From Chrysoperla carnea (lineage: Eukaryota; Arthropoda; Insecta; Neuroptera; Chrysopidae): a stretch of 64,000 nt of DNA. How positions within the stretch are numbered: the first letter of the stretch is position 1; each line of letters opens with the position of its first letter. The notes below the pieces were generated by a model. That model was not told the DNA's origin. It saw only the letters and a list, made by a program, of their open reading frames with translations, and did not search any database. The position numbers and the translations under genes were made by a program. The stretch lies in the NCBI RefSeq assembly GCF_905475395.1, contig NC_058340.1:66256181-66320180 (forward strand), in the 5' to 3' direction. Of this stretch, positions 1 through 10,559 are shown in pieces.

Positions 1-1005
1 TTTGATTTTAATTGCGAAAATTTCTTGTTAAATTGATCAAACATTAATATTATTTGTATTATTGAGAAAACATTGCCACAAAAAGATTCCAAGCAAAATT
101 TTTCCAAAAGTAAAGATGATAAAGTTTAATTGTTATTTGTAACATATTTTTAATTTTTTCTAAATTTCTGACGAATCGATAAGCTTTGGCAAATCAAAAA
201 AATCATTCAAATGACAGATAATTTATGTGGCTTTGTGTTAACAAAATACGAAAACAATTTTTGTTATATAACAAACTTATTTGACAAGAACCTGAGACAA
301 AAATAAAATTTATTTATTTAAAAAAATTAAATACAAAAAAAAAATATTCTAGACTGTATTTTCTATTTATTAAAGGAAAAAATCGTTTCTCTTCAACTGC
401 CAATTTATAAAAACGTATAATAAAAAAATATTATTTATAAAAAACAAATTATTATTTATAAATAAAAATATTTATTAAAGAAAAAATGAAATAATATTAA
501 TTATAAAAATTGTATATAAAAAAAAACATTCTTGAAGATAATCAAACAAAACTAATTAACTGTTATAGAGACAAAGAAACAAAAAAATAAAATCATGTAT
601 ATTATTACATTAATTACATTATTTATAGTAGAAAAAAAATTATTATTAAAAATGATTTAATGAATTGCACTTTACACCAATGTAAACCGACACCTGATTA
701 TTATATAAAAATATGAATCGAAATACAGACATTCAAAAAAAAATTTAGTGTTTTTTATTATTTTCCTATATTCTAGTCAACAAGTTCAAATTGGTGAAAT
801 ATAGAAATAATGATCGTAAAAATACGTGTGATAGCAACGAATTCGGAATGATATCTAGAAAAATGTGCCAGAAGTATTTTTCAGCACATAAAAAATTGTA
901 AAATTTTTAAACAATTAACAGGTCCGTAACTAGCGCGTGGCAAAGAAGGCACCTACCACCGGCATATAAGAAATAGAGTCGCAAAACAAACGTATATTAA
1001 GTAAC
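1..1005. other. AT-rich non-coding flank
   Basis: This stretch is very AT-rich with many A and T runs. I see no open frame with protein-like composition and no recognisable RNA gene. It ends where the 315-bp satellite-like array begins. Confidence 0.6.
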
Positions 1006-1820
1006 AAAAATTCGATATTTTGATAAAACAGACAAATTTGATCCGATTTTACTGGAATTTTTTTGAAACCAACTAATTATGGCTCATTTTTTTCAGCTAT
1101 GATGTCAATTTTTCGCTAGCTGTCACTTATATGCTTAATTTCGGAAGCGGGACTCCTCATTCTTGAAACCTGTTAAAGCTAGGTTAATTTTGATCACAAA
1201 TTTGAAAATTATGACCCAAATTTAGTAGGATTGCATACTTGGTTTATCAAAATTGGATAAAATTTGAATGTGATAGAGCAAAAATAAATATTTGGAATTT
1301 GATGACGTCATAAAGTTAAAAAATTCGATTTTTTTGATAACATAGGCAAATTTGATCCGATCTTATTAGAATTTTTTTTGAAACCCACTAATTTTGGGTC
1401 ACTCTTTTCGGCTATGATGTACATTTTTCGCTAGCTATCACTTATATGCTTAATCCCGAGACCAGAACTCCAAATTCTTCAAACCTATTAAAGCTAGGTT
1501 AATTTTGATTACAAATATGAAAAGTATGGCCCAGATTTAGTAGTATTATATACTTGGTTTATCAAAATTGGATAAAATTTGGATGTGATAGAGCAAAATT
1601 AAATTTTTTTGATTCTGATGACGTCATTAAGTTAAAAAATTCGATTTTTTTGATAACACAGGCAAATTTGATCCAATCTTATTGGAATTTTTTTTGAAAC
1701 CCACTAATTTTAGTTCATTCTTTTCAGCTGTGATGCCAGTTTTACGCTCGCTATCACTCATGTGCTTAATTCCGGGATCAGGAGTCCAAATTTTTGAAAC
1801 CTTTTAGAGCTAGGTTAATG
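1006..1820. repeat. Satellite-like tandem array, unit about 315 bp
   Basis: Two full and one partial copy of a unit of about 315 bp lie head to tail. The phrase TTCGAT followed by a run of T and GATAA recurs at about 1011, 1324 and 1640, giving periods of 313 and 316 bp. Each unit also carries GACGTCAT, TGTGATAGAGC, CGCTAGCT and AAAGCTAGGTTAA blocks in the same order. The copies differ by scattered substitutions, so the array is not young. A diverged relative lies near 34.93-35.31 kb. Nothing in it looks coding. Confidence 0.85.
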
Positions 1821-2475
1821 TATGAGGATGCAGCTTATTCTACATTGCGCGGCGCTTTTTTGTTTTACTATACAAGTCCAATGACCATTAATTACTATGA
1901 CTATTACCAACTTTGTTGATTTGACGTCCTCATCGATTATGTATCACTTTCTAACTACAGAAAAACTACATAACTAAATTAACAGAATGTTTAAAAACGT
2001 TTTTCTAATGTGCGTTTTATGACAATCAAGACTCTTTCTTATACGTATTAAGCATATTAAATATATAGAGATCAATGGTCTTACTCTTTGAAAATTCACT
2101 CAAGTTAAAAAAATTAGCGAACGCGCGTTTATTTATACTGAACACGCTCGATGGTTATCAGCCATCTATTTTTGAGTTTTTTAAACAACTATGTATTATA
2201 GATTATATTACATAAAAACCTTATAAAAACCAATAACCAAAAACTATAAATAATATACACTTTGTGAAGAAATCCGAAAGGAAAATTCGACATTGATTAA
2301 TATAACGTAACGGAGAAAACGTCAATTGAAAACTGTTTATATTTGGTGTGTTTTCGAGAAAAAGAGAAACTGGTACTTCTCTGGCGTTACTATAAAAATC
2401 ATAATGATAACCCACCCGTTCCATTAATAAAAAAACTATTCAACAGACTACAGTATTTATAAATTAATCAACCAA
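1821..2475. other. Intergenic and 5' flank of the first zinc-finger gene
   Basis: No coding signal is visible. The segment runs from the end of the satellite array to the start codon at 2476 and should hold the promoter and 5' untranslated region of the first zinc-finger gene. No TATA box stands out in this AT-rich sequence. Confidence 0.5.
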
Positions 2476-3804
2476 ATGGACCATGTTAAACATAAACTAC
2501 AAGAAGAAATGACAATTAAAAATGAAATCAACGACAGTAATTCAAATGAACAAAAAATGGAGGGGGGAAAATTACTTGGGAAATTTATTGAGGAACACAT
2601 TAAATTTGAACAGCAAACAAACACTGTAGTATTTATTAAACAAGAAATATTAGATGAAAATGATGATATAAATAAAAATCAAAGAGAGAAGAAATTACCT
2701 TGTGATATTAGTGAGGAACGAATTAAAATTGAACAATTACACACACAAGTAAATGATGAACATCCAGAAAATCAAAACAAGGAATCATTCGATTGCTATA
2801 ATAATGACGAACACCTTGAAAATATACAAAATAAATCTGAAAATAATAAATTGACCAGGCATAAACGAATTGATCCAGGAGAAAAATCCTATTCATGTGA
2901 CGTATGTGATAAAACATTTAGCCAGCACGTTAATTTAGTTCGCCATAAACGAATACATACCGGAGAAAAACCTTATTCATGCGAAATTTGCGATAAACAA
3001 TTTAACCAAAAAAGTAGTTTAGTTATCCATAAACGAATACATAATGGAGAAAAACCATATTCATGTGACGTCTGTGGTAAAACATTTAACCAGCCTGGTG
3101 TTTTAGTTAGCCATAAACGAATACATACTGGAGAGAAACCATTTTCATGTGACATGTGTGGTAAAGCATTTAGTCACAAAAATAGTTTAGTTTTCCATAA
3201 ACGAACACATACGGGGGAGAAACCTTATTCGTGTGATTTATGTGATAAAACATTTAACCAGCCTAGTGTTTTAGTTTACCATAAACGACTTCATTCTGGA
3301 GAGAAACCTTTTGTATGTAATTTTTGTGATAAAACTTTTAACAATCATTATAGTTTACGCATCCATAAACGAACACATACGGGCGAAAAACCTTATTCTT
3401 GTGAGGTTTGTGATAAAACATTTAACAACCATTATAGTTTTCATATCCATAAACGAACACATACTGGTGAAAAACCTTATTCATGTGAGGTATGTGATAA
3501 AAAATTTAGGCAGCAAAGAGGTTTAGTACTTCATAAAAGAATACATACTGGAGAAAAACCTTATTCATGTGATTTTTGTGATAAAACATTCAACAATCAT
3601 AATAGTTTTCGTATACATAAAAGAACACATACAGGAGAAAAGCCTTATTCTTGTGAGGTATGTGATCAAACATTCAGCCATCAAGGTAGTTTAGTTCGCC
3701 ATAAACGAATACATACTGGAGAAAAACCTTATGCGTGCGACGGTTGTGATAAAACATTTAACAATCATAGCAGTTTTCGTGTCCATAAACGAACACATAC
3801 TTGA
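2476..3804 (+). CDS. C2H2 zinc-finger protein, 11 fingers (cluster gene 1)
   Basis: This 442-residue single-exon frame encodes a probable nuclear DNA-binding protein. Residues 1-135 are an acidic/basic linker without a recognisable ZAD, KRAB or BTB domain, but rich in psi-K-x-E motifs (IKNE, IKFE, IKQE, IKIE). From about residue 139 come eleven C2H2 fingers of the form C-x2-C-x12-H-x3-H, joined almost perfectly by TGEKP, with NGEKP once and SGEKP once. The start is set by the MDH N-terminus shared with the three downstream paralogues. The frame stops inside the linker after finger 11, where TGA replaces the expected GGA, and decayed finger-like sequence follows to about 4.05 kb. The last finger array is therefore probably truncated relative to its ancestor. 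The specific target is unknown. A candidate AATAAA lies at 4229. Confidence 0.9.
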   Translation: MDHVKHKLQEEMTIKNEINDSNSNEQKMEGGKLLGKFIEEHIKFEQQTNTVVFIKQEILDENDDINKNQREKKLPCDISEERIKIEQLHTQVNDEHPENQNKESFDCYNNDEHLENIQNKSENNKLTRHKRIDPGEKSYSCDVCDKTFSQHVNLVRHKRIHTGEKPYSCEICDKQFNQKSSLVIHKRIHNGEKPYSCDVCGKTFNQPGVLVSHKRIHTGEKPFSCDMCGKAFSHKNSLVFHKRTHTGEKPYSCDLCDKTFNQPSVLVYHKRLHSGEKPFVCNFCDKTFNNHYSLRIHKRTHTGEKPYSCEVCDKTFNNHYSFHIHKRTHTGEKPYSCEVCDKKFRQQRGLVLHKRIHTGEKPYSCDFCDKTFNNHNSFRIHKRTHTGEKPYSCEVCDQTFSHQGSLVRHKRIHTGEKPYACDGCDKTFNNHSSFRVHKRTHT

Positions 3805-4060
3805 GAAAAACCATATGGATGTGACGGTTGTGAAAAAACATAATTCATGGGGGCGTTTGTGTTAAAACATTTAACAGCCAACTAATGTTTACGTCGTCAT
3901 GAGTAAATGCATAATGGAGAAAATCATTATTCATGCAGCTTTTGTGAAAATTATTTATCGCAAATTGCATATCCGAGTTCGTCAACGGGAGAAAGCTTGT
4001 GCATGCAGTGTTTCTAATAAAATCATTTTCCCAGAAAGCTTATTTAGTTCAATACAAATT
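3805..4060 (+). pseudogene. Decayed finger remnants downstream of zinc-finger gene 1
   Basis: After the stop of gene 1 the sequence still reads as eroded finger units. A GEKPY-like linker and CDGC knuckle follow at once, then the phrase HNGEN-HYSCSFC near 3.91-3.95 kb, and a REKACACSV phrase near 3.99 kb. Stops and small shifts break the frame. Similar remnants follow genes 2 and 3, so the ancestral array was longer before the family duplicated or the tail eroded in parallel. Confidence 0.6.
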
Positions 4061-4228
4061 AATTCATTTAAAATTATATTTATTTGATAAATATTTTATC
4101 TATATGTAAAACTATTTTTGTATTCAAAAGAAAATTTCAATTATATGAAGAAAAACTTTTCTTTTGTACCTGTTGTAAAGATTTATATCCAAAGTTGTAA
4201 TTTTCCTTTTGGAAGATATAATTGATTC

Positions 4229-4234
4229 AATAAA
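4229..4234 (+). terminator. Candidate polyadenylation signal for zinc-finger gene 1
   Basis: A canonical AATAAA lies about 425 bp after the stop codon of gene 1. In AT-rich DNA this hexamer is common, so the assignment rests only on position. Confidence 0.35.
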
Positions 4235-4880
4235 ATTTTCAACACCATTATGTGTTCAATAATCATTTAAAATTTCCGCTGAATAAATCAAAAATGTTTT
4301 CTCATTTATTTTTAAGGTTCCCAGAAAGAATCGTTAAAATTTGATTACAAATTTTGACATGAATACAACGTAACTTTCGATTGCGTCGCGCTTTTGGAAA
4401 AAAATAAGACATAATTTTGGATACGACTTTGCCGTCAGTTTCTGCCTAAAAGATGCAGTTTTCATAAAATTCTACCTTTTAAATACGGAATAACTTTCTA
4501 ATTTAAAGTTTTCTTCTATCTCTTAACAGTTATGAAGCATAGTACTCTTTTCATTGAACTTGAAAGACTAGTTCGAATAATATGATGGAAATGTGTGCCA
4601 ATGGATAAGTCACATTTTTACTTGAAGCATTTTACGGTACGATAAAAAATTCTAAATTTTTGTTCTCCTAATGCAGGGAACTATTCTTGGTAAAAGTTCA
4701 CTTTAAGCAGTTAGGCACTTTTTCTTGAAAATCATCTTAGAACTCGTCAGGAAAAGGACAAATTCCAAGCATTTATTAAGAATACTTAGATGAGTTAGGT
4801 AATCAATTAAAAATATGTCGTTGTTAACCTTATTTATTATTAAATATGTAAAAAATGTACAAACATTATAAAAATACTAC

Positions 4881-6596
4881 AGTGATACCCACCCGCTTCG
4901 CTGGGTTTAAAATTAAAGATTGATAAAGATTGCTCTCGCTTATCCCCTTTCTATAACACTCGAAATAATGGTAAGGATTGTTTTATACAGGTAAAATATA
5001 TGTATGGTTTTCTATTTTTTTAAATGTATAATAGTAATTATTCATTGAGTATATCAGAAAGATGGCCGTGAAATATTTTTTATTGACTATTTGTACAGAA
5101 ATCTGTAATTTATGGTAATGTCAAATGACTATTTTTACAGAAATCTGTAATTTATGATAATGTCAAATGACTATTTTTACAGAAATCTGTAATTTATAGG
5201 GATCGTGCACTAACTGTAGAGGCAGCACTTTAGCCGAAGCTCGCGCGCTCTAGTGTGAAAAGTATGAACAAAATGGGCAAAAATTTAGTAATAATAAATG
5301 AAGTAAAATGAAAAAAAATGGAAAAAATAATTAAGTACGGTTTTTTGCCAATAAACAACAATCATAATATTCGTGGTCAGAATGATTTGAAAGGACAGAT
5401 GTTATTTCAATCAGGACATGTTTTGAATGTTATAGAAAAAAGGCATTCAAATCATCCAGTTGTCATAACTGCAAATGTGGTTGCTCAAACGAAAGTATCC
5501 AAAGTTTATAATGTCAAACTAACAGTATGTATGAATTTATTTATTATTTTTACTATTTATTGATTTAATAAAATATTTTGTTAAATACATTAAGAAATTG
5601 ATCTTAACAAGTTTATTAAATTTTCTTTTGTTTAGTTGGATGATGATCGTTGAGTAACTGTCAACTGGGTCTTGCTCCATTCTTATGTCACTTGTATTAT
5701 TATTATTATTATTTTTATTATTATTATTGTTGTTTCCAGCTAAATTTTTGTTTTCTTGATTTTCATTTACATTGTCAATCATCACTAACTCCACATTATT
5801 ATTTTTCTTTGACTGACGTTTTTTCAAACGTTCAAAACGTTGCAAAGATTGAATTGAATTTTTAGTATTTTTTTTTCCGGAAAAATGGAAGGAACATAGA
5901 ATGGATGAAGTGGATGCTCAGATTTATTATTATTTATAAAGTGAGCACTACAAATTATTGTACTTTTATTCGGCTTCCAGTCTTTCGGATTTTTACTGAA
6001 ATTAAAAAAAAAAAAATTGTAGGTTATATTTTTATTATTTAATTTTTATCTATTTCATGAACTTAAAATATATTTTTATTTATTGTAATAATTGTTAATT
6101 ACTTACACATATTTTTCGACTGCATTTATCCATTTTAAACGCTTACTCTCCTTCCACGAAAAAATACTAGTATTTTTTGGAAAAGCTTAAAATTTCACCG
6201 GCAAATTTATGAACAACCTTTTATACAACACGACTTTATTGATGAAGACATTGTAAATTATTAAAAAATTTATCTCAATAAAAAACAAATCAATCGAAAA
6301 TCACATGTTACTGAGGAATAGTATTATTATTATTGCCCAAAAGGTTCACCTTTTAGTTACTAGTTGGCGTGACATTCTAGATGCACGGTCCCTATAGTAA
6401 TGTCAAATTAAATTAATTTTTAAATTTTTTTTATTAATATATCTTTATAAATTAAATATCATGTGTTATTCTGATATATAAGCTATATTGCTGTTCAGTT
6501 TCATTAAAAACCATTCGCTAGTTTTAGCGTGAACGCGTAACAAACAAACAAACAAGCAAACATACTTACTTTGGCATTTATAATATATAGAGATTC
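4881..6596 (+). repeat. RTE/SINE-like interspersed repeat, copy 1 (interrupted)
   Basis: The copy starts with ACCCACCCGCTTCGCTGGGT and ends with a run of ACAA units, then a CTTACTTTGGCATTTATAAT tail. Heads and tails of this style are common among non-LTR-derived short repeats in insects, but I cannot prove the class. Inside lie three tandem 42-bp units (from about 5084), and the third is split by the THAP-type DNA transposon. Other copies are at 11.19 and 62.67 kb. Confidence 0.7.
5197..6394. mobile_element. Non-autonomous TIR DNA transposon with parts of two convergent genes (THAP and SWIM/YqaJ-like)
   Basis: The ends are inverted repeats sharing TAGGGAYCGTGCA, flanked by TATA on both sides. 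The site is empty in the duplicate unit at about 11.5 kb, which proves insertion. The right end carries, on the minus strand, a broken THAP domain. A CCIKGCS start near 6.25 kb, FPKNTS and WKESKRLKWINAVEKY near 6.15 kb, then an intron, and KNPKDWKPNKSTIICSAHF followed by YVPSIFP near 5.9 kb, fit the family's C2CH layout. The left end carries on the plus strand a start at 5318 and a 69-residue exon with QSGHVLNVIE and HPVVITANVVAQTKVSKVYN, ending in an ACA|GTATGT donor, then TTTAG|TTGGATGATGATCG at about 5635. This resembles the part before the SWIM motif in SWIM/YqaJ-type proteins (from memory, moderate trust). The 3' halves of both genes are missing, as in an internal deletion derivative. Confidence 0.75.
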
Positions 6597-6862
6597 TATT
6601 CTCAATAAAATAATGTTAAATTATACTTAATAAAAAAAATGGCCCGAATTGAACATAAACATCAAAAGAAGTAATAATTAGAAATAAATTATAAATCGAC
6701 GACAGCGATTTTAATAAACTAAGAATTAAAATGGAGTAGTTTCTGCTGGGCAGGATTTTTGTATTATTGCAAATGTTTTTACAACCTCAATCAATCTATT
6801 TATACCATAGAAAATCTGTAAAATAGAATTCAATATAGATAACTAAAATTTAAATTAACAAT

Positions 6863-8224
6863 ATGGACCATATTAAACATAAACATCAAACAGAACCAGA
6901 AGTGACAATTAAAAATGAAATCGACGAAACTGATTCAAATAAACAAAAAATTAAAATTGAGGACACATTACTTGGGGAATTGATTAAATTTGAACATGAA
7001 TTACATACAGAAGTATTTATTAAAGAAGAAATATTAGATGAAAATGATATAAGTACACAAAAGCAAACAGAGAAAGAATTATCTTGTGATATTAGTGAGA
7101 AACGAATTAAATACGAAAAACAGTTACACACACAAGTAAAAGATGAACATCCAGAAAATCAAACCAAAGAAACATTCGATTGCTTTAATAATGACGAATG
7201 CATTAAAAATATAGAAAATAAATTTGCGAATAATAAATTAATTAAGCATAAAAGCATTAATTCAGAAGAAAAACCTCACAAACGAACACATACTGGGGAT
7301 TTAACTTATTCCTGTGATGTATGTGATAAAACATTTAACCAGAACGTTAATTTAGTTCGCCATAAACGAATACATACCGGAGAAAAACCTTATTCATGCG
7401 AAATTTGCGATAAACAATTTAATCAAAAGAGTAGTTTAGTTACCCATAAACGAATACATAATGGAGAAAAACCGTATTCATGTGACGTCTGTGGTAAAAC
7501 ATTTAACCAGCCTGGTGTTTTAATTTGCCATAAACGAATACATACTGGAGAGAAACCTTTTTCATGTGACGCCTGTGGTAAAGCATTTAGTCACAAAAAT
7601 AGTTTAGATTTACATAAACGAAAACATACTGGGGAGAAACCTTATTCGTGTGATTTATGTGATAAAACATTTAAGCAGCTTAATGTTTTACTTTACCATA
7701 AACGAATTCACACTGGAGAGAAACCTTTTGCATGTGACGTTTGTGATAAAACTTTTAACAACCATTATAGTTTACACGTCCATAAACGTACACATACTGG
7801 TGAAAAACCGTATTCATGCGATTTTTGTAATAAAGCATTTAACAGTTATTATAGTTTACGTATCCATAAACGAACGCATACTGGTGAAAAACCTTATTCA
7901 TGCGAGGTTTGTGATAAAACATTTAACAATCATTATAGTTTACACGTTCACAAACGAACACATACTGGCGAAAAACCTTATTCATGTGAGGTATGTAATA
8001 AAAAATTTAGTCTGCAAAGAACCTTAGTACTCCATAAAAGAATACATACTGGAGAAAAACCTTACGCGTGTGATTTTTGTGATAAAACTTTTAACAACCA
8101 TAATAGTTTTCGTATCCATAAACGAACACATACGGGAGAAAAACCTTATTCGTGCGAGGTATGTGATAAAATATTCAGCCATCGAAGTAGCTTAGTTCGT
8201 CATAAACGAATACATACTGAATAG
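6863..8224 (+). CDS. C2H2 zinc-finger protein, 11 fingers (cluster gene 2)
   Basis: This 453-residue single-exon protein has the same plan as its neighbours: an N-terminal linker of about 145 residues and then eleven TGEKP-linked C2H2 fingers from about residue 150. The linker holds six psi-K-x-E sites (IKNE, IKIE, IKFE, IKEE, IKYE, VKDE), which fit sumoylation consensus. No ZAD, KRAB or BTB domain is visible. The MDH start is conserved in all four genes. Fingers 6 and 8 share the NNHYS helix start and finger 7 has NSYYS, a sign of internal finger duplication. The protein is a near twin of the gene at 11,970 and differs from it at several DNA-contact residues. It is expected to act in the nucleus as a sequence-specific DNA binder; targets cannot be read from sequence here. 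A candidate AATAAA lies at 8436. Confidence 0.9.
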   Translation: MDHIKHKHQTEPEVTIKNEIDETDSNKQKIKIEDTLLGELIKFEHELHTEVFIKEEILDENDISTQKQTEKELSCDISEKRIKYEKQLHTQVKDEHPENQTKETFDCFNNDECIKNIENKFANNKLIKHKSINSEEKPHKRTHTGDLTYSCDVCDKTFNQNVNLVRHKRIHTGEKPYSCEICDKQFNQKSSLVTHKRIHNGEKPYSCDVCGKTFNQPGVLICHKRIHTGEKPFSCDACGKAFSHKNSLDLHKRKHTGEKPYSCDLCDKTFKQLNVLLYHKRIHTGEKPFACDVCDKTFNNHYSLHVHKRTHTGEKPYSCDFCNKAFNSYYSLRIHKRTHTGEKPYSCEVCDKTFNNHYSLHVHKRTHTGEKPYSCEVCNKKFSLQRTLVLHKRIHTGEKPYACDFCDKTFNNHNSFRIHKRTHTGEKPYSCEVCDKIFSHRSSLVRHKRIHTE

Positions 8225-8435
8225 AAATCTTATTCGTGGGGGCATTTGTGTTAAAACATTTAAGAGATAACTTAAGTTTACTTCGTCATAATTGAATTAA
8301 TAATGAAGGAAATCATTATTCATGCAGCGTACGTGAAAATTATTTACTGCAAATTGCAGTTTAATTAGACATATAAGCACGAGTTCATTCACAAGAGAAA
8401 ACTTGTGCACCGGGCTGCCAATAGGAGCAGACATC

Positions 8436-8441
8436 AATAAA
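8436..8441 (+). terminator. Candidate polyadenylation signal for zinc-finger gene 2
   Basis: AATAAA lies about 210 bp past the stop of gene 2. Assignment is by position only. Confidence 0.35.
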
Positions 8442-8864
8442 AGGTATAAATTCAAATTGTGAGGATTGATTAATTAGCAAACAACCCAACTGAATTCTCG
8501 GACTTGAAAGATCATTGGAACAATTTTTGATTTTATTTATATAAATATATTAATAAATATAGAATATTATAAAATATTGTTATATATTGTGAATATTTTA
8601 ATTTGAAAATAAATATTTTAGTTATTTTTTTATTGATTTTTCCATCATCATTTTAGTTGTTAGTTTAAAAAAGGAATAAATCCAAAAGCTTTTTGCGAAA
8701 TAGAAAAAAAATAAGTGATGAGAATTCATTAAACTTCCAAATTTTTTACTGGACGTTCAGAACCTCATTTAAGAATATAGAACAGTAATATGAGTACCCA
8801 AAATGTTTGTACAGTTAAAAAAAATTGTTGAACTTAAAGTTGCTCCTATGACATATATTGCTCA

Positions 8865-9120
8865 TTTACGAACTTAGCCTCAGTTTTAACGTCCTGAGCA
8901 CACTATTAAAATTTCACCCTGATAACACATTTCGTTTTTGTGTTATCGTGCCACAGACAGTCTGGCAGGCGAGTGGACAACCGGAATTGGACAAATTAAA
9001 TGATTTTATGAACATTTATACCAAAAATTTGTTCGTAGCATCAATATTTTTTAGTGTTCCAAACTTGGGACTAAAAGCAATATACGTTGATATATATGTA
9101 TTGCATACATACAGGGTGTA
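8865..9120 (+). repeat. Interspersed repeat (GGACAACCGG family), diverged partial copy
   Basis: GCTCATTTACGAACTT, CGTCCTGAG, TTATCGTG, GGACAACCGG and AACTTGGGACTAAA blocks occur in the same order as in the fuller copy at 9.38-9.94 kb. Related copies lie at 13.73, 50.37 (reverse) and 59.97 kb (reverse). The class is unknown; I see no protein that belongs to it. Confidence 0.75.
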
Positions 9121-9379
9121 TAAAAATGTCAATAAATCTTGCATTTTAAAAAACAATTCTAGCCCAATCGAAACGTGTATATATACTCCGTAAGTTCAAT
9201 GTACGTTTCGCTTGGGCTATTCTTATTTGTTTCAAGAAGGAAGAGATGTTATTTATTTGCTCTCGCGTTTTTAATAGAATTCAATCAATGTAAGTGACTA
9301 ATCAACAAACTAGTGATTTTAACCAACAAAATGGACCATATTAAACATAAACATAAAAAAGAAATGACAATTAAAAATA

Positions 9380-9943
9380 CAAGTGAAAACAAACAATTGA
9401 CTGAGTTAATTGTTGAAACACCATGCATAGTTTTGATTTTTTTATCACATTACACATACAAACGTGTGACACATACATAACTGATAATCAAGTATAGTAC
9501 ATATTATAAAATTTCCGCCTAATTGGCGCCCTCACGGGTAAACAGTGATGTTTACGAAAAAATGTTTCAAACAAAAGTTGTTTAATTTTTGATAAGGAAC
9601 ATTTTTTACATTTTAACTTTTGTTCTATCTCTAACGGTTTACAAGATGGGTAAGATTCATTTGACCCAATAGACTCATTTGACCTATGATGCTCATTTAC
9701 GAACTTTACCTCACTTTTTACGTCCTGAGTACGCTGTAAAAATTTCAGCTCGATATCTTTTTTCGTTTTTTGAGTTATCGTGTCCACAGACGGACGGACG
9801 GACAACCGGAAATGGACTAATTAGTTGATTTTATGAACACCTATGAAAATTTTTTTCCTAGCATCATTATTTTTAAGCGTTACAAACTTGGGACTAAACT
9901 TAATATACCATGTATATTTCATATATGCATGGTATAATAATCT
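9380..9943 (+). repeat. Interspersed repeat (GGACAACCGG family), fullest copy
   Basis: One end carries a small hairpin (AACAATT paired with AATTGTT around GACTGAGTTA) and the other a second hairpin around TATACCATG...CATGGTATA. The inner part has the GGACGGACGGACAACCGG block. The copy sits inside the N-terminal coding remnant of the broken zinc-finger gene. A 105-residue frame on the other strand is open by chance in my judgement. Copies at both 9.4 and 50.4 kb share both hairpins. Confidence 0.75.
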
Positions 9944-10039
9944 ACGACAGAGTGATTCAATTAAAAAAAAATATATAAAGGAGACGTTAAACTAAATGGG
10001 GAATTTTTTGAAGAACACATTAAATTTGAACAGCAAGTA

Positions 10040-10559
10040 ATAGGGTATTCCACTTTTTTTGAAAATGTTCTTCAAATGTTGATTTTGCTAATAAAAAAGC
10101 CACCAAATATTTATTTCGGAAAAATACACACGCTTTCTTGCTAAAAACTTAAATAAAATTTTAAACTGTTAAAAACGCGGGCATCCAATTTGATGACGTA
10201 ATATGGGTATCACTATATGAAATAACACAAAAAACTTTGACAGATATATTCATAGATATCTGATTATAATAAAAATAAATACGTATTATCTATGTATACA
10301 TTATACCCAGCTGTCTACACTGAACTAATTGATGGTCTATGACTCATACCGCTATGACATCACAGCAGGGCTTACCCGCGTTTTAGGTCACGTGATATAC
10401 AGTTTAAAAATTACGATTTTTAATTTTAATATTTTTAAAGAAAAATGTGCTTTTATGACTCGAAATCAGAATATTAAGTATATTTTTACATAAATTTGAC
10501 ATTTTACATACCTTTTTTCAAATTTCATGATTTATTTTTGACTAACGATAATACCCTAT
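10040..10559. mobile_element. MITE with TA target duplication (Tc1/mariner-like)
   Basis: The ends are ATAGGGTATT and AATACCCTAT, a 10-bp inverted repeat, with TA on both sides. The insertion splits the phrase GAACAGCAATTACAC, which is whole in zinc-finger gene 4 and in the broken copy at 15.4 kb, so both ends are fixed to the base. The element is 520 bp and has no reading frame of note, as expected for a non-autonomous element. Confidence 0.8.

Noticed and set aside
5650-5865. Tyr-rich plus-strand frame
   Set aside because: It is the reverse of an Asn/AAT triplet run in the THAP-type element's minus-strand gene.
9488-9805. 105-residue minus-strand open frame in the dispersed repeat
   Set aside because: It lies wholly within a repeat whose other copies do not keep the frame, and no family resemblance was seen.
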